DNA of 64,000 nucleotides, taken from contig LJSH01000003.1 of the NCBI GenBank assembly GCA_001314625.1, positions 1-64,000 on the forward strand, given 5' to 3'. Below are positions 58,056 to 64,000 of this stretch, in pieces (positions within the stretch are counted from its first letter, which is position 1; each line of letters opens with the position of its first letter). Under the pieces are notes generated by a model. The model searched no databases and was not told where the DNA came from. It saw nothing but the letters and a program-made list of their open reading frames with translations. The position numbers and the translations under genes were made by a program. Source of the DNA: Oceanicaulis sp. HLUCCA04. GTDB taxonomy: Bacteria > Pseudomonadota > Alphaproteobacteria > Caulobacterales > Maricaulaceae.

Positions 58056-58730
58056 CTACCGCGTGCCGTAACGCATTTTCGCCGCCATGGCGGCAAGATC
58101 GGGCAGACGGGCGAGCTGTTTGTTGACGCGCGCCTTCACCTTTTCAAACTCCATGACATTGGCGATGCGCCGGTCGAGAAAGGCATGGGTGTCCGGCTTT
58201 TCGGCGTCTGCCTCAGCGAGCCAGATGGCCAGAGTGGACGTCCATACACCGGTCAGAATTGCGCGCTTGGAATACCAGTTGGCATCGGTGGAGGTGTCGC
58301 CGATGGCCCGCCACAACATGTCAGACGTGTTCCAGGCAAGTTCGGCTCCGGTGGCAATGCCATCGGGCAGGAGCAGCCGTGCGCGGGCGCGCGCCAGAGC
58401 GTCTTCGTGGCCACGGCCCGCTTCAAGGCGCAGCAGGACAGCACGGCGGATGCGCTCGCGAATCTTCGCGGGCGATTCGCCCGTTGAAATCGCGTCCCGG
58501 GCGCGTGCATCCATGTCGCGCCACCAGAACACGATCAGGCTGAGCACGCCGTCCGGGCAGTAGAGCGCGGCCTCGTCTGCGCTCATCCGCGCATCACGCG
58601 CGGCCAGCCGGAGCAGCGCGCCTGACCAACCCTCGAACGGCACATGCGGCAAGGCAGCGTCAAGCAGCCGGGCGCGGGCGGCGTCCGCGCGCGAGCGATT
58701 GGGCCGGGTGGAGGTGCTTTGTGTGCTCAT
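58056..58730 (-). CDS. COQ9 family protein (ubiquinone biosynthesis)
   Basis: A 224-residue TetR-fold-related protein. The region VPFEGWSGALLRLAARDARM and the C-terminal DTSTDANWYSKRAILTGVW are diagnostic for COQ9. In eukaryotes COQ9 binds lipids and presents ubiquinone intermediates to COQ7; alphaproteobacterial homologues are thought to do the same. The ATG at 58730 (MSTQSTSTRPNRSRADAAR) was chosen on homology; the frame is open from 58766. It has no clear ribosome site. Its terminator may be the palindromic repeat ending at 58020. Bases 58731-58944 contain no other gene. Confidence 0.9.
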   Translation of the reverse strand: MSTQSTSTRPNRSRADAARARLLDAALPHVPFEGWSGALLRLAARDARMSADEAALYCPDGVLSLIVFWWRDMDARARDAISTGESPAKIRERIRRAVLLRLEAGRGHEDALARARARLLLPDGIATGAELAWNTSDMLWRAIGDTSTDANWYSKRAILTGVWTSTLAIWLAEADAEKPDTHAFLDRRIANVMEFEKVKARVNKQLARLPDLAAMAAKMRYGTR

Positions 58731-58944
58731 GGGGTTTAATGTAGTGCGAAATTGTGTGCGCGTCATCGCGTCAGCATGCCGCGATGCGTATGGACACCAG
58801 CGGCTGGCTCTGGTAACACCCGCGCCTCATCGCAAAGTTTCCGGCGGAACAGGCGATCTAGAACCGCACTGTTACGCCTTTTCGTGTTAGAGTTTTGGGT
58901 GACCGGCCAGACCGGACCCGTTGCAGGACCTGGGAGAGTAAGTC

Positions 58945-59178
58945 ATCGTTCAGATCGTCGTGCGCGATAACAATGTCGAGCAAGCGCTCAAGGCATTGAA
59001 AAAGAAAATGCAGCGGGAAGGTACTTTCCGCGAGATGAAGCGCCGCAACCATTACGAGAAGCCGTCTGAAAAGCGCGCCCGCCAGAAGGCGGAGGCGATC
59101 CGCCGCGCCCGCAAGCTGGCCCGCAAACGCGCCCAGCGCGAAGGCCTGCTGCCGCGTACGGCAACGGCTCGCCGCTAG
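58945..59178 (+). CDS. rpsU: 30S ribosomal protein S21, apparent AUC start codon
   Basis: The protein reads (M)[20 protein letters not shown] and continues through [20 protein letters not shown] to [11 protein letters not shown], about 77 residues. It is a complete alphaproteobacterial S21. The expected initiator position (58945-58947) is ATC, eight bases after GGGAG; an in-frame TAA lies at 58939-58941. The nearest ATG/GTG/TTG is GTG 58960, which would remove the first five residues and lie 23 bases from the ribosome site. Either an AUC start codon is used, as AUU is in infC, or there is a sequence error. The gene ends in a strong terminator. Confidence 0.93.
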   Translation: MVQIVVRDNNVEQALKALKKKMQREGTFREMKRRNHYEKPSEKRARQKAEAIRRARKLARKRAQREGLLPRTATARR

Positions 59179-59214
59179 TAGGCAGCGCGCGTCCTTCGGG
59201 ACAGCGAAATTTCA

Positions 59215-59241
59215 CGCCGCGCCGGATGTTCCGGCGCGGCG
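59215..59241. terminator. Rho-independent terminator after rpsU
   Basis: CGCCGCGCCGGA-TGT-TCCGGCGCGGCG is a perfect 12-bp GC-rich stem followed by TTTT. It lies 37 bp after the rpsU stop and just after the convergent metalloprotease gene ends at 59252, so it can serve both directions. Confidence 0.88.
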
Positions 59242-59251
59242 TTTTGCGTTG

Positions 59252-59974
59252 TCAGTACGCGTATCCGGGCGGCGTACGCTCGCGCATCGAACGGCGGCGG
59301 GCCTTGTGATCGGGCATGAGGCGATCCAGCAAGGCATAGAAGCGCGCTGAATGGTTCATCTCGATGAGATGGCAAGCCTCATGGGCGCAGACATAGTCGA
59401 TCTCGCTTTCAGGAAAGGCGATCAGCCGGACATTCATGCGGATCACGCCGTCAGATGAACAACTGCCCCAGCGAGATTCCTGAGCGCGCACCTTTACCGC
59501 CGGTGCGTCCAAGCCCAGCGCCTGCGCATAGGCGGCGATGCGCGGCGCGTAACAGGCAAGGGCTGTATCGGCCCGCCAGCGTTTCACAGCCCTGAAGACC
59601 GTGGCGGTACGCAAAGCCGGATCGAGGCGTTCGTCGACCTGTACCAGCAAATGATCATCGTGGACGCTGATGAGCGTGCGCGCACGGGCATGCGGTTCAA
59701 TCTGTACGGCCAGTTCCCGGCCGAGATAGCCAATGGTTTCGCCCGGCGCGCCGGTAAACTCCGGTCGCGCCCGGGCGCTCCATTTTTCGAGCCTGGGCAA
59801 TATCCAGCCTGCCCGGTCTCGCGCCACCCGGTCGGCTTCGACGGCCGGGGTGCGCTGGGGCAGGGTGATCACAAGCCCGTCTGCATCGATACGCAGACCT
59901 ATCGTGCGCCGGCGGGAATGCCGTACCCGATAGCTGACCTCCGTGCCTGCCAGATCGACGATACGGGTCTGCAT
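59252..59974 (-). CDS. YgjP-like zinc metallopeptidase
   Basis: A 240-residue protein with the YgjP/DUF45 (M48-like) zinc site HEACH at residues 198-202, a third ligand probably His208 in EMNHS, and the conserved RWGSCSSDGVIRMN segment before it. It should be a cytosolic protease; the natural substrates of the family are not known. It begins seven bases after the stop of the penicillin-acylase-family gene and is probably co-transcribed with it. Its end is next to the bidirectional rpsU terminator. Confidence 0.85.
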   Translation of the reverse strand: MQTRIVDLAGTEVSYRVRHSRRRTIGLRIDADGLVITLPQRTPAVEADRVARDRAGWILPRLEKWSARARPEFTGAPGETIGYLGRELAVQIEPHARARTLISVHDDHLLVQVDERLDPALRTATVFRAVKRWRADTALACYAPRIAAYAQALGLDAPAVKVRAQESRWGSCSSDGVIRMNVRLIAFPESEIDYVCAHEACHLIEMNHSARFYALLDRLMPDHKARRRSMRERTPPGYAY

Positions 59975-59981
59975 AGCTTTC

Positions 59982-62291
59982 CTATCGCGGTGTCAGGGTA
60001 AGGCGGCGGGACCCCTCCGGCGCCGTATCGGGTGTCCAGTCATCGCGGATCTGGAAGTACTCGCCTTGTGACCACAGCCGCGCAAGATCGTTATAGTGCG
60101 GCGAGAGCGGATGGCCCGACTGGCCGGGTCCGTGGATAAAGCGCGAATTGTTCAGGTCTGCCAGGTCGTAGATCGCCCGCAAGGATGCCGCGTGGACAAT
60201 GTCGAACCCTTCGCCTGAATAGCTGAAATTGGCGACATTGACGGTGGTGCCGTCACCGCCCACGGGTACCCGTACGCCAAACATGTCGCCCAGAACCGGC
60301 AGGCTATCCATCGGGTGGGCAAAATAGCCCTGCGCGTGGTCGCCCCAGCGCCAGCTGGCGATGTCCTCGCCATTGGTGCGCGCCAGCTCGGCCATGGCTG
60401 TATCCAGAGCCAGTCCGGCAATCAGCGGACAGGTTTCCATCTGCGTGGTCGTGATGTCATCGCACCAGGATGTCGCATCCCCGCTCAGGACCTCCTGTAC
60501 GAATACAGGCCGGGGCCCGCGGAAATAGCGCGCCAGATTGCCCGTTTCATCGGCCCAGATGGCGTCGGTCAGCACCCGCAGCCATGCCGATACGATCAGG
60601 CCCTCCGGTCCCTCGGCGTCCAGCGATGCGTCCCAGCCCTCAAGGCGTGCCAGGGCGGCCAGACCCAGCTCGCTTTCGGGCTGTGACGCCAGCAGGGCGG
60701 GCAGGATCGCTTCGACCATGGAGGAGGTCACGTCCATCTGCATGGCCATGAAGCCGGCTTGTGAATGAAGACGGCGTTCGGCCAGCATCTCCTCTATCCG
60801 TACAGCGCGATGGACGGCATACCGTCCGGGCAGCGGGTAGGGATAGGCCGCGCTTGCCGGCAGATTATTGCCCGAGGCGATGGAGCCGCCAGCGGGATTG
60901 GCAATGCGCGGCAATTCCTCGAAGGGCACGAAACCTGTCCACTCGCCGTCTTCATCACGGATGGGAAGCAGACCCGCCGTCGTGTAGCCGATCGTGCCGT
61001 CAACACCGGCATAGTGCATGTTCTGCATTGGCGCAGTCCAGCCGCGTCCGGCCTCGACAAAATCGTTCCACCCTGTGGAGCGCATGATGGCCAGCGTCGC
61101 GTCGGCCACGCGGTTGCGCGGATCCGACACGGTCGAGCGGCGCACGATAAGCGCGTCAGGGTCAAACCCGGTATGGTCGAACCATTCGCGGTCCATCACC
61201 GGTCCTTCATCGGTTTCGCGCACGGTCAGTTCGAACGGGTCGCGCTGACCGCGAATATGGATTTCCTCGATGCGTGTATTGGTCTGCGTGGTCTCCGGAT
61301 CGCGCTCGATCAGATCGATCACCTTGAACCCGGTATTGGTAAAGCCCCAGGCGCCGTGGGCGTTGCGTCCAAGGGTGATGAAGGGCGTCCCCGGCAGGGA
61401 TGCGCCCAGTACCGGTCCGAAGGACAGGTTCAGCCGGGTGAAATACCAGATAGAGGGCGCGGAGAGACCCAGATGCGGGTCATTGGCCAGCAAGGGGGCG
61501 CCGGTTTCGGTGCGGTCGCCCGAAACCACCCAGGCATTGGAGCCCGGTTCGTTGTCAGGCTGCGTGCCTGCAGGCGGCGGCAATGTCTCGCGGCGGATAT
61601 CGCCAAAGGCGGCATTGATATCGTCGTCTTTCAGCGTGGTCGGCGCCCAGTCGGGAAAGGCCGTCAGGAATTGTTCCAGCATGGTCTCATCAAGGACCGA
61701 GGCCGCGCGTGCCCGCTCGCGGTCCTCGCCTTCGCCGACCGCCAGATCGTCTGCCAGCACGATGACGACAGCAGCGGAGTCTGCCAGTGTCCAGGCTTCG
61801 GGGCGGGTGCGCAGGAGCATGTATTCGGGCGCGTGATTGCCTTCTTCCAGGCGGGCATTCACGCCGCTGACATAGGCCTCCATGGCCAGGCGGGCTTCGC
61901 TGGAAAGGTTTGCCAGTGCATGGCGGGCAGCCTCCGGGAAGCCATAGGTGCGCGCACGGATGTCGGCGCGCAGGGCGCGCTCGCCAAACAGCTCTGACAG
62001 GCGTCCCTGCGCCGTGCGGCGGTAAAGGTCCATCTGGAAGAAGCGTTCGGCGGCATGGGTATAACCCAGCGCGAAATAGACGTCCGCATCGGTCTCGCCG
62101 AAAATGTGCGCGACGCCGTACGCGTCACGCACCACGCTGACGGGTGCACTCACGCCCTCAAGCTGTACCTCGCCCTCGACGCGGGGTTGAGAGCCGACAA
62201 ACCGCCAGCTCGCCCAGCCCGCTACGGCCAGCACCAGAACCAGCACCAGCGCCACAACGCCAATAACGCTGCGCACAATCCATTTTACCAT
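59982..62291 (-). CDS. penicillin acylase family (Ntn-hydrolase) amidase, copy 2
   Basis: A 769-residue precursor. An N-terminal anchor or signal (SVIGVVALVLVLVLAVAGWA) is followed by VRDAYGVAHIFGETDADVYF. The autocatalytic site is EPGSNAWVVSG, with Ser251 the nucleophile of the mature beta subunit, then LANDPHLGLSAPSIWYFTRL. These are the classic penicillin-amidase signatures and closer to the canonical family than the protein at 22942. Substrates could be N-acylated small molecules such as AHLs or aculeacin-like compounds. It is the first gene of a probable two-gene unit with the YgjP-type peptidase. Confidence 0.92.
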   Translation of the reverse strand: MVKWIVRSVIGVVALVLVLVLAVAGWASWRFVGSQPRVEGEVQLEGVSAPVSVVRDAYGVAHIFGETDADVYFALGYTHAAERFFQMDLYRRTAQGRLSELFGERALRADIRARTYGFPEAARHALANLSSEARLAMEAYVSGVNARLEEGNHAPEYMLLRTRPEAWTLADSAAVVIVLADDLAVGEGEDRERARAASVLDETMLEQFLTAFPDWAPTTLKDDDINAAFGDIRRETLPPPAGTQPDNEPGSNAWVVSGDRTETGAPLLANDPHLGLSAPSIWYFTRLNLSFGPVLGASLPGTPFITLGRNAHGAWGFTNTGFKVIDLIERDPETTQTNTRIEEIHIRGQRDPFELTVRETDEGPVMDREWFDHTGFDPDALIVRRSTVSDPRNRVADATLAIMRSTGWNDFVEAGRGWTAPMQNMHYAGVDGTIGYTTAGLLPIRDEDGEWTGFVPFEELPRIANPAGGSIASGNNLPASAAYPYPLPGRYAVHRAVRIEEMLAERRLHSQAGFMAMQMDVTSSMVEAILPALLASQPESELGLAALARLEGWDASLDAEGPEGLIVSAWLRVLTDAIWADETGNLARYFRGPRPVFVQEVLSGDATSWCDDITTTQMETCPLIAGLALDTAMAELARTNGEDIASWRWGDHAQGYFAHPMDSLPVLGDMFGVRVPVGGDGTTVNVANFSYSGEGFDIVHAASLRAIYDLADLNNSRFIHGPGQSGHPLSPHYNDLARLWSQGEYFQIRDDWTPDTAPEGSRRLTLTPR

Positions 62292-62373
62292 GATAGCCCC
62301 CTCATCGCGTGACCCGCCACCGCAAGCCGCGCGAGATTAACAATCTGCCTGCATCTGAAAAAGCGCCGGGCGC

Positions 62374-63795
62374 CTATCCGGCCTGCAGTTTCTTGAAAAA
62401 TTCAAACAGCTTCCCGTAAGGCGGCGCCATCAGGCGGATCGGATGCCAGACCGGCGCGTGGAACACGCTGCGCTCGTGGCAGAAAGTGCGAAAGCCTTCC
62501 TCGCCATGATAGGCGCCATAGCCCGATCCGCCGGTGCCGCCAAAGGGCAGGTCTTCGACCGACAAATGGAGCATGGGCACATTAACGCCCACCCCGCCGG
62601 ACATCGTCTTGTCGAGGAAGCCCTGCGCTGTGGCCTTTGATTTGGTGTAGACATAAAGCGCAAGCGGACGATCGCGCTCGTTGATCTGGCGCGCGGCATC
62701 GTCCAGCCCGTCATGGCCGAGCACCGGCAGGACGGGACCGAAAATTTCCTCGGTCATCAGCTTTGAATCGGCAGGCGCGTTGAGCACCACTGTCGGCGGG
62801 AAGGCATGGTGATTGCCGCCCGTCCCGCTTTCGGTGGGAACCTGCAGCACGGTGGCACCGCCTGCGCGCGCTTCTTCTACCATGTCGGTAATGCGCTTGT
62901 AGTGACGCTCGGAGACGATGCCTGTGTAGTCATCATTGGCGTCGGGAGACGGCCAGAACTTGCCGGCATTGGCAATGATCGCGTCTGCCAGTGATTGCTC
63001 TGATCCTTTCGGGGTCAGCACATAGTCGGGCGCGACACAGGTCTGCCCGGCATTGAAATACTTGCCCCAGGCGATGGTCTTGGCCGCTTCCTCGATGTCG
63101 AAATCAGGCGCGATGACGGTGGGCGACTTGCCGCCCAGCTCCAGCGTGACAGGCGTCAAATTCTTTGCCGCGGCCTGCGCGACCAGACGGCCGACATGGG
63201 TGGAGCCCGTATAGAAGAGATGGTCGAAGGGCAGGTCACAAAAGGCCTGACCGACATCGGGCCCGCCGGTGATCACCGCGACATGGTCTTCCGAATAGAG
63301 GGCGCCGAGCGTCTCCTTGAGCATGTCGGCCACGCGCGGCGTGTATTCTGACGGCTTGATCATCACCCGGCACCCGGCGGCCAGCGCAGGCACCAGCGGG
63401 GCGAGGGCGAGCTGGATCGGATAATTCCAGGGCGCGACAATGCCGACGACGCCCTTGGGCTCGCGGCGGATATAGGCCTTGCCCGGAGCCAGCGTCATCG
63501 GCACGGGTACCGAGCGGTCGGCCATCCAGCTTCGCAAATGCTTGCGGTTATGCTTGGCTGTGGCCAGCGTGAAGCCGATCTCGGCGATCTGGGTTTCGGC
63601 CGCCGAACGGCGGCCATAGTCGGCTGAGACTGCTTCGGCGAAGGCGTCTGCCTTCTCCTTGACCATGCTTTCCAGTTTTTCCAGATCCGCCTTGCGTTCG
63701 CCATAGGGGCGCAGCTTGCTGGCCTTGAAGGCGGATTTCTGGGCGGCAAAGACCGATTTCATGCGCTCGATCTGGCGGGCGGCGGCGTCACTCAT
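62374..63795 (-). CDS. aldehyde dehydrogenase, coniferyl-aldehyde-dehydrogenase-like
   Basis: A 473-residue NAD(P)-dependent aldehyde dehydrogenase. The catalytic Cys253 is in FNAGQTCVAPDYV and the general base Glu219 in TLELGGKSP; VAPWNYPIQLALAPLVPALA is the cofactor and substrate region. The C-terminal LPFGGTGGSGYGAYHGEEGF is typical of the coniferyl aldehyde dehydrogenase group, which oxidises long-chain or aromatic aldehydes to acids. It probably works with the GMC-type alcohol oxidoreductase whose end lies 36 bp upstream, giving alcohol to aldehyde to acid oxidation. The start at 63795 was chosen on length and homology. Confidence 0.9.
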   Translation of the reverse strand: MSDAAARQIERMKSVFAAQKSAFKASKLRPYGERKADLEKLESMVKEKADAFAEAVSADYGRRSAAETQIAEIGFTLATAKHNRKHLRSWMADRSVPVPMTLAPGKAYIRREPKGVVGIVAPWNYPIQLALAPLVPALAAGCRVMIKPSEYTPRVADMLKETLGALYSEDHVAVITGGPDVGQAFCDLPFDHLFYTGSTHVGRLVAQAAAKNLTPVTLELGGKSPTVIAPDFDIEEAAKTIAWGKYFNAGQTCVAPDYVLTPKGSEQSLADAIIANAGKFWPSPDANDDYTGIVSERHYKRITDMVEEARAGGATVLQVPTESGTGGNHHAFPPTVVLNAPADSKLMTEEIFGPVLPVLGHDGLDDAARQINERDRPLALYVYTKSKATAQGFLDKTMSGGVGVNVPMLHLSVEDLPFGGTGGSGYGAYHGEEGFRTFCHERSVFHAPVWHPIRLMAPPYGKLFEFFKKLQAG

Positions 63796-63831
63796 CGGCT
63801 TTCTCCTCGGCTTTCGAAAAAAGGTCAGGTG

Positions 63832-64000
63832 TCAGGCGCTGGCGGTAATCATATCGGCGGCGCGGGTGGCAATCATCATCGTCGGGGCGTTGGTATTGCC
63901 ACCGACAACGCGTGGCATAACCGAGGCATCCACGACACGCAGGGATTTCACCCCGCGCACCCGGCACTCGGGGTCGGTAACGGCGAACTCGCCTGACCCC
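63832..64000 (-). CDS. GMC oxidoreductase (choline-dehydrogenase-like), C-terminal end only
   Basis: The last 55 codons of a gene that enters from beyond 64000. [20 protein letters not shown] followed by [10 protein letters not shown] is the C-terminal signature of FAD-dependent GMC alcohol oxidases and dehydrogenases; the conserved Asn near the active site is in GGNTNAP. It precedes the aldehyde dehydrogenase in the same direction, so the pair likely oxidises an alcohol in two steps. Confidence 0.9.
   Translation of the reverse strand, partial: GSGEFAVTDPECRVRGVKSLRVVDASVMPRVVGGNTNAPTMMIATRAADMITASA

Overview
The window is a high-GC (roughly 60-65 % by eye), gene-dense chromosomal segment of a non-phototrophic alphaproteobacterium. 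The S21, COQ9, RsmI and spinster-type MFS sequences, the alpha-2-macroglobulin/PbpC pair and the many TonB, CHAT and penicillin-acylase type envelope proteins suggest a marine member of the Maricaulales/Hyphomonadales (Oceanicaulis/Glycocaulis-like). That placement is recognition from memory, not a search result. No rRNA, CRISPR array, prophage or intact insertion sequence was seen. One tRNA (Ser-GGA) is present.

Layout. 0-10 kb: a catabolic cluster. It has the 5' end of a glutaryl-CoA-dehydrogenase-like gene, an aconitase-superfamily dehydratase (large and small subunits) coupled to an isocitrate-lyase-family C-C lyase, and a seven-gene operon on the minus strand (DUF1838, CpcT-like, isochorismatase-type amidase, two PuuE-like polysaccharide deacetylases, YjbR, nitrilase homologue). 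A DUF1330 gene and a PuuD/CopD-like membrane protein complete it. All five transcription units start next to one of three copies of an AAAGATATATCTTT-type palindrome, so they look like one regulon. 10-19 kb: a giant autotransporter behind a LuxR-type regulator, flanked by two remnants of the same internally deleted transposase gene and bordered by tRNA-Ser. 19-29 kb: housekeeping and accessory genes: a DUF533 gene broken by an in-frame stop, a Ca/Na antiporter, msrA, a SerB-like phosphatase, a second DUF1330 gene, a penicillin-acylase-family amidase next to a paraoxonase-like lactonase, and an MFS transporter.

27.8-45.6 kb is the most unusual part. An orphan histidine kinase and an orphan OmpR-type response regulator bracket a set of exported proteins: two CHAT (caspase-like) proteins, one metacaspase-like C14 protein, two TPR proteins, a TPR-alpha/beta hydrolase, two related small beta-domain proteins and an HtrA-like protease with two PDZ domains. 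Nearly all have signal peptides, a membrane anchor or a lipobox, so this looks like a caspase-fold protease system of the cell envelope, not a cytosolic defence module. A 17-bp motif resembling CTGACAATGCCTGACAG lies in three of its intergenic regions and is a candidate binding site for the response regulator.

45.6-64 kb: a TonB-dependent receptor, the alpha-2-macroglobulin and PbpC pair, a small lipoprotein, rsmI, COQ9, rpsU (apparently using an AUC start codon), a YgjP-type metalloprotease, a second penicillin-acylase-family protein, a coniferyl-aldehyde-dehydrogenase-like enzyme and the 3' end of a GMC oxidoreductase.
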